Positions 34,716-43,393 of a DNA stretch of 64,000 nucleotides are shown one piece after another. Within the stretch, counting starts at the first letter, position 1. Every line of letters begins with the position of its first letter. The stretch is from assembly GCA_900543395.1 (NCBI GenBank), contig UQQT01000002.1, positions 38,848-102,847 of the forward strand. Direction: 5' to 3'. Made by a program: the position numbers and the translations under genes. The stretch comes from an uncultured Oscillospiraceae bacterium. Lineage in GTDB: Bacteria > Bacillota > Clostridia > Oscillospirales > Acutalibacteraceae. Under the pieces are notes generated by a model, which did not search any database, was not told where the DNA came from, and saw only the letters and a list, made by a program, of their open reading frames with translations.

Positions 34716-34865
34716 TCAGCATTTAAGAAGGAGCATTGCTCCGCATATAATAAGAAAAAGTGAAAGCGTAAATATCAAAAATTTGGTGGGAAAAATACAC
34801 ATCGCGATAACGCCGAAGCCCAGGGCGATAGTTATAAAACCCACCGGCGATTTTTTCTTTCGCAT
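34716..34865 (-). CDS. 49-residue two-pass membrane protein between rsgA and spoVM
   Basis: ATG 34865 with GGGGGG 8 bases upstream; stop TGA at 34716, 15 bases before the spoVM start. A basic N-terminus (MRKKK) is followed by two hydrophobic segments (about 8-25 and 28-47) split by PTK, so both ends probably face the cytoplasm or the mother cell. I recognise no family. Its place suggests cotranscription with spoVM and perhaps a sporulation role. The ribosome site sits in the arm of a stable hairpin (34876-34908). Confidence 0.72.
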   Translation of the reverse strand: MRKKKSPVGFITIALGFGVIAMCIFPTKFLIFTLSLFLIICGAMLLLKC

Positions 34866-34875
34866 ATAAATATCC

Positions 34876-34908
34876 CCCCGTATAAAGACTTCATTCCATT
34901 ATACGGGG
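34876..34908 (-). promoter_or_regulatory. Hairpin covering the ribosome site of the 49-aa gene
   Basis: Perfect ten-base-pair stem (34876-34885 with 34899-34908; CCCCGTATAA/TTATACGGGG) and a 13-base loop. On the minus-strand RNA the 3' arm ends in the GGGG that belongs to the GGGGGG ribosome site at 34874-34879. No T run follows, so it does not look like a plain terminator. Confidence 0.6.
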
Positions 34909-34926
34909 AGATTTTACAGTTGTTAC
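34898..34926 (-). promoter_or_regulatory. Possible promoter for the 49-aa gene and spoVM
   Basis: On the minus strand GTAACA (complement of 34921-34926), 17 bases, TATAAT (complement of 34898-34903), at the end of rsgA. The -10 is perfect, the -35 weak, and the -10 overlaps the hairpin arm. It could make spoVM partly independent of the long operon. Confidence 0.35.
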
Positions 34927-35816
34927 TTTTTATCCTGCCATGTTTTGTGTGATTTTACTTCGTCATACATAATACAGTAGCTCTGATGTCTCGAAACGGG
35001 GATGATTCCGTTTTTAACCGCCTCAATCACGGCGCATCCTTTATCGTTGACATGCGCGCATGAGATAAATTTGCATTTACCTATATACTGCGAAAATTCG
35101 GGAAAACAAAACGGCATATTTTCTTTTGTAATAAGCTGTGTGTTTTCAAAATCGAGCGCGGAGAATCCGGGCGTATCGGCAATATATCCGCCGAACAGTT
35201 CAAACAGTTCAACGCTTCGTGTGGTGTGTCTGCCCCTGCCGAGCTTTTTGCTTATATGCGACGTTTCGAGATTGAGTTCGGGTTTGATTGCATTTAAAAG
35301 CGAGGATTTCCCGACGCCCGTATTACCCGTAAGCGCGCAAACAGAATTTTTAAATATATCCGAAAACATATCGGTATTTTCATTCGTCTTTGATGACACG
35401 GCAAATGAATTGATACCGCTTTTTTTGTAGATCGAAACATATTCGTCCGCGTCGGCAAGATCGCATTTAGAAAAAACAACAACGGGTTCTATATTGCTGT
35501 CTACCGCCTGCGCCGTCAGCCTGTCTATGACCGTAAGATTCGGTTTAGGCTCTGCGACAGACGAAACAATGATAAGTTTATCGATATTTGCGACGCTCGG
35601 ACGTAAAAGGAAATTCTTTCTGTCATATATTTTTATCACGGTACCTTTTTTCGTTTCGTCATCCGCGTCGATATCGGCTCTGTCTCCGGCAAGCGGGGTT
35701 AAACGCTCTTTTCTGAAAACACCGCGCGCCTTACATTCGTAAACCTTGCCGTTTTCGGCTTTCACATAGTAAAAACCGCCGATACCTTTGAGAATAATAC
35801 AGTTTTCATATATCAT
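34923..35816 (-). CDS. rsgA: Ribosome small-subunit-dependent GTPase RsgA
   Basis: Late 30S maturation GTPase (CpgA/YloQ in Bacillus). 297 residues: OB-fold N-terminus, circularly permuted GTPase with G4 FSKCDLA before G1 GNTGVGKSSLLN and G3 DTPGFS, then the C-terminal zinc knuckle C-x4-C-x-H-x5-C (CKFISCAHVNDKGC). The start overlaps the prkC stop (ATGA). CpgA is a known PrkC substrate in B. subtilis, consistent with the coupling. Confidence 0.97.
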   Translation of the reverse strand: MIYENCIILKGIGGFYYVKAENGKVYECKARGVFRKERLTPLAGDRADIDADDETKKGTVIKIYDRKNFLLRPSVANIDKLIIVSSVAEPKPNLTVIDRLTAQAVDSNIEPVVVFSKCDLADADEYVSIYKKSGINSFAVSSKTNENTDMFSDIFKNSVCALTGNTGVGKSSLLNAIKPELNLETSHISKKLGRGRHTTRSVELFELFGGYIADTPGFSALDFENTQLITKENMPFCFPEFSQYIGKCKFISCAHVNDKGCAVIEAVKNGIIPVSRHQSYCIMYDEVKSHKTWQDKK

Positions 35817-38056
35817 CCTTCGGGTCCCTTACTTACGTAAAGAATAACTCTTTCGTTCTTTGCTTCTTCTTTTGTGAATTCGGTTTTGAAGCTCTGGGTA
35901 TCCGCACTTATCGCATAGCCCTCGGGAACGGTTGTAGACGACATTTTTATAATTTCGCACGAGGGGAATCCTGCGGAAAGTATCGCGTCGCAAGCCTCGT
36001 CCTGCGTAAGTCCCGCAACGGCGGGAAGAATGACCTCTGCCGCAGGCTTTTGCGTCTGAGGAGTGTATGAGAATCCGAAAGACTCTACGTTAACCTCGGG
36101 AGTATTTTTAGTAAAATCAACGGTTATTGTGCATACCTTCTGCGAATCGATCATCGCATAGTATTCCATGTTGCCGTTGCCCGTTACGGTAAACGAGAAC
36201 GACGAACCGTCAAGCTTTACACTGCTTTCCGTTATAACGTTCGAATCCGTATCGTAAACTGTAACCTTTCTCGGTGCGGAATCGTTATACGATGAAAGAT
36301 CCGGAAGCAGGAACGAACACTGCGCCTGTTTCTGCTCCTGTGCTTTGCCGACCCAAATTGTTATATCGGATGTTTCGGGATCAATGAATGTGGACTGTTC
36401 TATGGACTGTCTTATAACATGGTTAATAAGCGTAGCGTCGGTGACAGTCTCATACTCAATTTTGATTTTTTCATTTTTAAATCCGATTGCCTTCAGATCG
36501 TTCTGCGCGTCGGATAAAACTGAGCCTACGAGATCGGGAACGGCGACGGTTGTATCGTCAGCCGCATAAATGACAGTGATTACCGAACCGGGCTGCTGAT
36601 ACGAACCCACCTCGGGCAGAGTGCTGATAATCTGTCCGAGCTTATAATCGGTCGTGACTTTCGGTTCGAGTTTTACATTGAAATTGAGAAGCTTGAGCTG
36701 GGTTTGATACGCTTCGAGAGTGGTTTCAGCCGTAAATGCGGGAATCTGCTGCATACTTGCATTATCTGCATAGTCAAGCTTAATTACCTTATTGGACTGC
36801 TTGCTCAAATCGGTGCCTTTTTTAATGCTCTGATTGAAAACCTTGCCCGCTTCATGCTCGCTTGTATATACCGGGTTTTTCTCGATATATTTAGAAAATT
36901 CGGGATATTTCGAGTCAACCTCGTCAATGAGAAGTCCTGTAAAATCGGGAACTATAAGCGAATTCTTATTTTTAAAAAAGAAATGATAGCATGTAAATCC
37001 TATTCCGATAACAAGGACGGCAATAACGGCAATCAAAATCGGCATTGTCACATTCTTCTTTTTCGGAGTTTCATCTTCGTAATAATCATTATCCGAATCG
37101 TCAGGTTCATCGTCCGCAGCATCCGAAACCGTATTTCGTGAGGCGTTTATTACGCTGTCGCTTATAGGAGGAACATACTTTGTAGGCTGTTTGTCTATAA
37201 AATACTCGTAATCGAATTTAATGTTGGGATTACGCTTGAATTCCTCCAAATCAAGAAGCATTTCCGCCGCGGACTGATATCTGTCGCGCGGGCTTTTCTG
37301 CATCGCGCGCATTGTTATCTGTTCGAGACCCACGGGAATACTCGGATTGATTCTTCTGGGCATTTCGGCTGCTTTCTGCATCTGCATTATTGCAACTGAA
37401 ACAGCGGAATCCGACTGGAACGGAAGCTGTCCCGTAAGCATTTCATACATAACGACGCCGACGGAATAAATATCGGATTTTTCGTCCGTAAAATCTCCTC
37501 TTGCCTGTTCGGGACTTATATAATGTACGGAACCGATCGCACCGTTTTCGGTAATGGTGCGTGTATCGCCTCTGTTGAATCTCGCGATTCCGAAGTCCGT
37601 AACTTTAATCGTTCCGTCCTGTAAAAGCATTATGTTCTGTGGTTTAATATCGCGGTGAATAATGCCCTTATCATGAGCGTGCTGTAAGGCTTTTAATATC
37701 TGCATGGAGAAGTGTACCGCTTCCGTCCACTCGATAACCTTTTTCGTTTCAATATATTCTTTAAGAGTAATTCCCTCGATATATTCCATTACGATATACT
37801 GCAATTTTTCTCCGAAATTAACGTCGTAAACCTTAACGATATTCGGATGCGAAAGAATCGCGATCGCTTTGGATTCGTTTTTAAATCTTCTTCTGAAATC
37901 CTCGTTTGCGAGAAATTCATCCTTTAATATTTTAACGGCAACGGTTTTGTCGTCTATTTCGTCATACGCTTTATAAACGACAGCCATTCCCCCTACGCCG
38001 ATCACCTCTTTGATCAGATATCTGTCGCCGAATTTGCATCCTATATAATTATCCAT
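35813..38056 (-). CDS. prkC: Serine/threonine kinase PrkC with PASTA repeats
   Basis: Membrane kinase that senses muropeptides. 747 residues: Hanks kinase domain (1-270) with catalytic Lys42, HRDIKPQN at 134 and DFG at 154; membrane segment 337-361; then about four PASTA repeats outside (starting IVPDFTGLL, IPAFTAETT, VPDLVGSV and, near the end, LPAVAGLTQ). Between the third and fourth repeats is a Ser/Thr-rich stretch of about 110 residues that looks all-beta and is not PASTA. It lies between prpC (14-base gap) and rsgA (overlap). In B. subtilis PrkC triggers germination and targets RsgA/CpgA and other proteins. Confidence 0.96.
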   Translation of the reverse strand: MDNYIGCKFGDRYLIKEVIGVGGMAVVYKAYDEIDDKTVAVKILKDEFLANEDFRRRFKNESKAIAILSHPNIVKVYDVNFGEKLQYIVMEYIEGITLKEYIETKKVIEWTEAVHFSMQILKALQHAHDKGIIHRDIKPQNIMLLQDGTIKVTDFGIARFNRGDTRTITENGAIGSVHYISPEQARGDFTDEKSDIYSVGVVMYEMLTGQLPFQSDSAVSVAIMQMQKAAEMPRRINPSIPVGLEQITMRAMQKSPRDRYQSAAEMLLDLEEFKRNPNIKFDYEYFIDKQPTKYVPPISDSVINASRNTVSDAADDEPDDSDNDYYEDETPKKKNVTMPILIAVIAVLVIGIGFTCYHFFFKNKNSLIVPDFTGLLIDEVDSKYPEFSKYIEKNPVYTSEHEAGKVFNQSIKKGTDLSKQSNKVIKLDYADNASMQQIPAFTAETTLEAYQTQLKLLNFNVKLEPKVTTDYKLGQIISTLPEVGSYQQPGSVITVIYAADDTTVAVPDLVGSVLSDAQNDLKAIGFKNEKIKIEYETVTDATLINHVIRQSIEQSTFIDPETSDITIWVGKAQEQKQAQCSFLLPDLSSYNDSAPRKVTVYDTDSNVITESSVKLDGSSFSFTVTGNGNMEYYAMIDSQKVCTITVDFTKNTPEVNVESFGFSYTPQTQKPAAEVILPAVAGLTQDEACDAILSAGFPSCEIIKMSSTTVPEGYAISADTQSFKTEFTKEEAKNERVILYVSKGPEG

Positions 38057-38071
38057 ACTTTACACTTCCTC

Positions 38072-38800
38072 TCATTTAGCGATAACAACTACCGTGCTGT
38101 TGTCAGTTCCGCCCGCTTCGTTGGCTGCGTCGACAAGTCTGTGAGCGTATTCATGTACGTCTGAATCGGAAACAAGAGACAGTATTTTCTCATCGCTCAC
38201 CATATTCGAAAGTCCGTCGGAGCAAAGTATCAATTTGCCCGAATCGGGAAAAGTCACTGTCGTGAAATCAAAAGATACATTTTCTTCAAGTCCGAGCGCA
38301 CGCGTTATGAGATTTTTATAAGGACTTATCTGCGCTTCTTCCTTAGTAAGTGTTCCGGAGTTGACCATCTGCTGGACTACGGAATGATCTTCCGTAACCT
38401 GCGTTATACTCTCGTTGTCGGCGAAATAAACACGGCTGTCGCCTGCATGGGCAATATACGCATTATTTTCAAAAGCAATAACCACAACGGCGGTAGTACC
38501 CATACCTTTCAGCGACGGGTCAGCTTTCGCTTTGTCATATATATTGATATTCGCCGCGGAAATAGCGGAGGAAAACAAATTTTTTAACGCCGAAAAGCTC
38601 ATGTCTGATCTGAAAGACGAACAAATACACTGCGAAATTGAATTGACGGCTATACCGCTTGCGATATTGCCTCCGGCATGTCCTCCCATACCGTCGCATA
38701 CAACAGCCCAAACTGCACCGTCTGAAAGCTCGCCCATAGCGTACGCGTCCTGATTCGATTCTCTGACCTTACCGACGTCGCTTCGCGCGGAAATTTTCAT
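38072..38800 (-). CDS. prpC: PP2C-type protein phosphatase PrpC
   Basis: Metal-dependent Ser/Thr phosphatase that reverses PrkC. 242 residues with the PP2C motifs RESNQDAYA, VCDGMGGHAGGN, AHAGDSRVY, TEDHS and LCSDGLSNMV; the aspartates that bind the metals are present. Start overlaps the rlmN stop (ATGA). The prpC-prkC pair is conserved across Firmicutes. Confidence 0.97.
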   Translation of the reverse strand: MKISARSDVGKVRESNQDAYAMGELSDGAVWAVVCDGMGGHAGGNIASGIAVNSISQCICSSFRSDMSFSALKNLFSSAISAANINIYDKAKADPSLKGMGTTAVVVIAFENNAYIAHAGDSRVYFADNESITQVTEDHSVVQQMVNSGTLTKEEAQISPYKNLITRALGLEENVSFDFTTVTFPDSGKLILCSDGLSNMVSDEKILSLVSDSDVHEYAHRLVDAANEAGGTDNSTVVVIAK

Positions 38801-39852
38801 TCCGTAACCTCCCTGTTGAGATTTTTTTCTGTATTTCGCCTAAGCTGACCGCATGAGGCGTTTATATCCGAACCGAGCTCGCGTCTTACCGTTACGGCAT
38901 ATCCGCGAGAGGATAATATTTGAGAGAATTCGGCGATTGCCGATTTACTGCTTCTCTTGCACCCGGTCTCCTTAACCTCGTTGACCGGAATTAAATTAAC
39001 GTGACACAGAATACCCTTCAGACGTTTTGCGAGTTCCTCGGCACATGCGGGCGAATCGTTGACTCCCTTTACCATAGCGTATTCAAAAGAAATACGTCTG
39101 TGAGTTAAATCCGTATACTGACTGCATGCCTTTAAAAGCTCTGAAATCGGGTATTTTTTATTTATGGGCATCATTGAACTTCTGATTTCGTCGTTGGGAG
39201 CGTGAAGAGAAACCGACAGCGTAAGCTGTAATTCCCTTTTCATAAGCTCGTATATCTTCGGAACAAGACCGCATGTTGAAAGCGAAATATGTCTCATGCT
39301 CATGTCCTGCCCTTTTTCATCCGTAATCAGAGAAATAAACCTCATAACGTTATCGAAGTTATCGAGAGGTTCGCCCATTCCCATCAAAACAACATGCGAT
39401 ATTTTAATGCAATTATCCCTCTGCGCCTCGTAAATCTGCGCAAGAATCTCGGAAGCGGTGAGATTTCTGACGACTCCGTTCAGCGTGGAGGCACAGAATT
39501 TACATCCCATCTTACAGCCGACCTGACTCGATACGCAGATCGTGTATCCGTATTTATACTTCATAATAACGGATTCTATATACTCGCCGTCTCTTAATTT
39601 AAACAAATATTTTATCGTCGAGTCAAGCGAGGAAACAAGCTTTTTTTCAATTTGGGCAGGCGCTATATAATAATTATCGGTTAATTTATCTCTTAACTGC
39701 CTTGACAGATTCGTCATTTCGTCAAAGTCTTTTACGGTGTCGCAGTGAAGCCACTTGTATATCTGCGAGGCTCTGAACTTTTTTTCTCCCAACGCTTCGA
39801 TTTCGCTTTGCAGTTCTTCAAAAGTCAGGGAAAGAATATCTTTTTTTTTCAT
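38797..39852 (-). CDS. rlmN: 23S rRNA/tRNA adenine-C2 methyltransferase RlmN
   Basis: Radical-SAM enzyme that methylates A2503 of 23S rRNA and A37 of some tRNAs. 351 residues with the 4Fe-4S motif CKMGCKFC and VLMGMGEPLDN; the C-terminal methyl-carrier Cys lies in DINASCGQLR. In operon order between rsmB and prpC as in Bacillus. Confidence 0.97.
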   Translation of the reverse strand: MKKKDILSLTFEELQSEIEALGEKKFRASQIYKWLHCDTVKDFDEMTNLSRQLRDKLTDNYYIAPAQIEKKLVSSLDSTIKYLFKLRDGEYIESVIMKYKYGYTICVSSQVGCKMGCKFCASTLNGVVRNLTASEILAQIYEAQRDNCIKISHVVLMGMGEPLDNFDNVMRFISLITDEKGQDMSMRHISLSTCGLVPKIYELMKRELQLTLSVSLHAPNDEIRSSMMPINKKYPISELLKACSQYTDLTHRRISFEYAMVKGVNDSPACAEELAKRLKGILCHVNLIPVNEVKETGCKRSSKSAIAEFSQILSSRGYAVTVRRELGSDINASCGQLRRNTEKNLNREVTE

Positions 39853-39861
39853 GATTATAAT

Positions 39862-41145
39862 TTATGTCCTCTCGAAACACGCTATGAAAAAGCCGTCGCA
39901 GTTATATATGTAAGGCAAAACGGTTACTGTTTTATCTTCGCGGAAACACTCAATATCATTAAGTATATCACAAAATATAAAGTCACTGTGTATTTTTGCA
40001 AATTTTCGGCATATTTCTATGTTTTCTTCGGGATTTAACGTACATGTCGAATATACGAGCCGTCCGCCTTTTTTAAGATAATTTGCGGAGTTGACAAGTA
40101 TAGAATACTGTATTTCATACAAAGAATCAATATCTTCTTTGCTTTTATATTTAATTTCGGGCTTTTTACCCGTAACTCCGAGTCCCGAACACGGCACGTC
40201 GCATAAAATTCTGTCCGCCAAAGGCAGTTCGGAATTTTCATCCGAGGCGTTTCTTAATCTCGTTTCTATAATGTCAACGCCCGATCTCTGTGCATTTTGT
40301 TTAATAAGGGACAGCTTGTGCTCATATATATCGCACGAGATTATATGTCCTTCATTTTTCATCATTTCGGCAAGCGTAACGCTTTTTCCGCCCGGAGCGG
40401 CACATACGTCGATAACGGTCTGTCCGGGCATTACGTCGAGTGCCTTACAGCAAAGCTGGGAGGACAAATCCTGAACATGAATAAAACCGTTTTTTATGTC
40501 GGGATTATCGGAATTCACGGCGGAGTTCGGAATAATCAACGCATTTTCACAAACATCGGAACGTTTTATTTCGGATGATATTATCCCGTTTTTCAATGTA
40601 TTATATCTTGCGTACAGCGTTTGAGAGCCGAGAGACGACTCCATAATCTTTTCCGCCGTATCCGCGCCGTATTTGTCTGCAAACATTTTACAGATATATT
40701 CGGGGAACGAGTATTTAACGCTTAAATACAAAATTAGATCCTTTTCATCGGGCAAAACCGTTCCGGATAAAGCCGTTTTCCTTAAAACTGCGTTGACAAG
40801 CCCCGAAGCAAAAGCGCATCCGTGTTTTTTTACAAGCTTAACGCTCTCGTTTACTGCGGCGGAAACGGGAACCTTATCCATAAATAAAATCTGATAAGCT
40901 CCGAGTCTAAGTACGGTCAATACCTGCGGTTTAAGTTTTTTTAAGGGCTTCGTAAGATACAGCGATAAATTATAATCAAGCGTAATCAGTCTTTCGAGGG
41001 TTCCTTTTACCAGCGCGTAAGAGAATTTTACGTCCGAGCAGTTATTCTCATTTTTAAATATATCGGCAAGAACAAGATTTGCGTACGCGCTGTCCCGTTC
41101 AATCCGCGATAATACAGTAAAAGCCGTTTCTCTCGCGTCGGTCAT
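39862..41145 (-). CDS. rsmB: 16S rRNA cytosine-C5 methyltransferase RsmB
   Basis: Methylates C967 of 16S rRNA. 427 residues: NusB-like N-terminal domain (ARETAFTVLSRIERDSAYANL), SAM-binding VIDVCAAPGGKS, catalytic cysteines in DVPCSGLG and YSTCTLNPEE. It lies between the zinc peptidase and rlmN; equals sun/yloM of Bacillus. Confidence 0.96.
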   Translation of the reverse strand: MTDARETAFTVLSRIERDSAYANLVLADIFKNENNCSDVKFSYALVKGTLERLITLDYNLSLYLTKPLKKLKPQVLTVLRLGAYQILFMDKVPVSAAVNESVKLVKKHGCAFASGLVNAVLRKTALSGTVLPDEKDLILYLSVKYSFPEYICKMFADKYGADTAEKIMESSLGSQTLYARYNTLKNGIISSEIKRSDVCENALIIPNSAVNSDNPDIKNGFIHVQDLSSQLCCKALDVMPGQTVIDVCAAPGGKSVTLAEMMKNEGHIISCDIYEHKLSLIKQNAQRSGVDIIETRLRNASDENSELPLADRILCDVPCSGLGVTGKKPEIKYKSKEDIDSLYEIQYSILVNSANYLKKGGRLVYSTCTLNPEENIEICRKFAKIHSDFIFCDILNDIECFREDKTVTVLPYIYNCDGFFIACFERT

Positions 41146-41157
41146 AAATTCACCCCG

Positions 41158-41934
41158 TTATTTTTTTCTTCTGCTATTGCCGAGCAGGAGCACGGCATAT
41201 CTTAAAACGTTTGCAAGAGTAACCGCAAGAGCGGCGACATACGTCATAGCTGCGGCTTTAAGAACCTTTTTCGCTCCGTTATATTCGGAGTCGTTTTTTA
41301 ACATTCCCGTTTCGGTTATAACATTTAAAGCGCGTGAACTCGCGTTGAATTCCACAGGAAGTGTGACAAGCTGAAAAACAGCGATCAACGAATAAAGTCC
41401 GAGTCCGATATAGATAACCGGCTCAAAGCTTAAAAAATAACCTAAGAATGCAAGAGGAAGTCCTATATATGAACCTATATTGCATACGGGAATAATCGCA
41501 TTTCTGACTTTTATGGGCGTGTAGCCCTCCGCATGCTGGGCGGCGTGTCCCGCTTCATGGCACGCTATGCCTACCGCGGCTACGCTCGTGCCGAAATAGA
41601 CTTCATCCGATAATCTGATAACGTTGCTTCTCGGGTCGTAATGATCGGACAGCTTGCCCTGCGTTCTTTCAATTGCGACGTTGAATATTCCGTAATGTCT
41701 CAAAACGGCGGCAGCCGCCTGCGCCCCGGTAATTCCCGCGCTGTTATTGACTTTTCTCATTTTAGAGTATGTCGTCTGAACTCTGATCTGTGCCCACAGC
41801 GACAATAAGAAAGCGGGCAGAACAAGAACGAGATAAGTCCACAGTGAACCGTTCATCATATTATAACCGCCCATATAATATAACGCCATCGGAACCGCAA
41901 GTGTAAAAGCGGATAATGTCATATTGCTTAACAT
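41158..41934 (-). CDS. yugP: Membrane zinc metallopeptidase, YugP family
   Basis: 258 residues with a HEAGH zinc motif (IACHEAGHAAQHAEGY) and about four hydrophobic segments. Belongs to the neutral zinc metallopeptidase family of YugP; substrates are unknown. It is inserted between fmt and rsmB, where B. subtilis has no gene but many Clostridia do. Confidence 0.9.
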   Translation of the reverse strand: MLSNMTLSAFTLAVPMALYYMGGYNMMNGSLWTYLVLVLPAFLLSLWAQIRVQTTYSKMRKVNNSAGITGAQAAAAVLRHYGIFNVAIERTQGKLSDHYDPRSNVIRLSDEVYFGTSVAAVGIACHEAGHAAQHAEGYTPIKVRNAIIPVCNIGSYIGLPLAFLGYFLSFEPVIYIGLGLYSLIAVFQLVTLPVEFNASSRALNVITETGMLKNDSEYNGAKKVLKAAAMTYVAALAVTLANVLRYAVLLLGNSRRKK

Positions 41935-41949
41935 AAAATCATTCCTTCT

Positions 41950-42879
41950 TTATTTGAAAATATTGCCGTCGATATCACGGTGACCTGCGAGGAATTGCTT
42001 TGTTTCAAGTCTCTTAGAACCCTCGGACTGCAATGAAAGTATTTTTAATAATTTGCCGTCCCCGCAAGTAACATACAGCGAGCTTTTGTCTGCCGAAACG
42101 GTACCCGGAATTGCGGACGAAGATTTATCGGTCTTTTCACTCTGATAGATCTTCAGCTTTTTGCCGTCGTGATAAGTAAACGCGACAGGCCACGGGGACA
42201 TTCCGCGTATTTTATTATGAACAACATACGACGAAGCGTTCCAGTCGATCACCGCTTCATCCTTTGAAAGCATTGATGCATACGTAGCTTTTGTGTCATC
42301 CTGTTTTTCGGGAGTTATTTTTCCCTCGGCAAAATCGTCAAGAGTTTTAATAAGCAGATCGGGCGCGGAAAGCGCAAGTCTGTCAAAGAGTTCGCCCGCT
42401 GTTTCGTTTTCGCCGATTGCCGTCTCATATTTTAAGAGCATATCGCCGGTATCGAGCCCCTCGCCCATAAGCATGGTTGTAATCCCCGTCGTTTTTTGTC
42501 CGTCGATAACCGCGCGCTGTATCGGCGCCGCGCCCCTGTACATCGGTAAAAGCGAACCGTGTACGTTTATGCACGCGTATTTCGGAATATCAAGAACTCT
42601 TTTGGGCAATATTTTTCCGTACGCCGCGACTACGATATAGTCGGGATTATACGAATTAAGCTTCTCAAAAGCATCGTCGCTTTTAAGCGTTGCGGGCTGA
42701 TAAACCTCTGCGCCGTACTTCTGCGCGAGAACCTTGACTGCGGGAGGCGTGAGAATCATTTTTCTGCCCTGTGCCTTATCCGGCTGTGTAACGACAAGAC
42801 AAACGTCGTGACCGTCCTTTATAAGTCTTTCGAGGCACGGAACCGCAAAATCGGGAGTACCCATGTATATAATTTTCAT
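41950..42879 (-). CDS. fmt: Methionyl-tRNA formyltransferase
   Basis: Formylates initiator Met-tRNA with 10-formyl-THF. 309 residues; N-terminal MKIIYMGTPDFAVP, the catalytic HGSLLPMYRGAAPI and the C-terminal OB domain with GMSPWPVAF are present. It follows def by 24 bases; def removes the formyl group later. Confidence 0.98.
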   Translation of the reverse strand: MKIIYMGTPDFAVPCLERLIKDGHDVCLVVTQPDKAQGRKMILTPPAVKVLAQKYGAEVYQPATLKSDDAFEKLNSYNPDYIVVAAYGKILPKRVLDIPKYACINVHGSLLPMYRGAAPIQRAVIDGQKTTGITTMLMGEGLDTGDMLLKYETAIGENETAGELFDRLALSAPDLLIKTLDDFAEGKITPEKQDDTKATYASMLSKDEAVIDWNASSYVVHNKIRGMSPWPVAFTYHDGKKLKIYQSEKTDKSSSAIPGTVSADKSSLYVTCGDGKLLKILSLQSEGSKRLETKQFLAGHRDIDGNIFK

Positions 42880-42903
42880 TTAATATCAACCCTTTTGTAA
42901 TAA

Positions 42904-43377
42904 TTATTCCTCATCGTCGTCGATCATTACTTCTTCGCCTCCGGCAAGCTTATCCGTAAATAAAATTCCGTCAAGGTGATCGATTTCATGACAAAAGCAT
43001 CTCGCTTTAAGATCCTCACCCGTGTATTCATGCCATTCGCCGTTTCTGTCCTGAGCTTTAACTTTAACTTTAGACGGTCTTAAAGTTATTCCGCTTTTTC
43101 CCGGAAGAGAGAGACATCCCTCCGTCTCTTTCTGCCTGCCCGAAGTCTTAATTATCTCGGGATTAATAAGTTCGATAAAACCGTCTCCGCAGTCGATTAC
43201 GACCGCGCGTCTTAAAACTCCGACCTGTACTGCGGCAAGTCCTACGCCGTCGGCTTTGTACATAGTTTCCTTCATATCGTCAAGCAGTGTAAAAAGTCTG
43301 TCGTTAAAATCGGTTACGGGTCTGCTTGTTTTTCTTAAAATAGGATCTTCTTCTGTTTTAATATTTCTCAAAGCCAT
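42904..43377 (-). CDS. def: Peptide deformylase
   Basis: Removes the N-formyl group from new proteins. 157 residues with all three motifs: GVGLAAVQVG, EGCLSLPG (metal Cys) and CHEIDHLDG (HExxH-type metal site). Start ATG 43377, 16 bases after priA. The acidic tail (MIDDDEE) is unremarkable. Confidence 0.98.
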   Translation of the reverse strand: MALRNIKTEEDPILRKTSRPVTDFNDRLFTLLDDMKETMYKADGVGLAAVQVGVLRRAVVIDCGDGFIELINPEIIKTSGRQKETEGCLSLPGKSGITLRPSKVKVKAQDRNGEWHEYTGEDLKARCFCHEIDHLDGILFTDKLAGGEEVMIDDDEE

Positions 43378-43393
43378 TTTATATATCTCCCTT

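Noticed and set aside
34543..34869. Plus-strand open frame of 108 codons opposite spoVM
   Set aside because: It is the reverse of two minus-strand genes with ribosome sites, one of them spoVM; the plus frame lacks both homology and a ribosome site.
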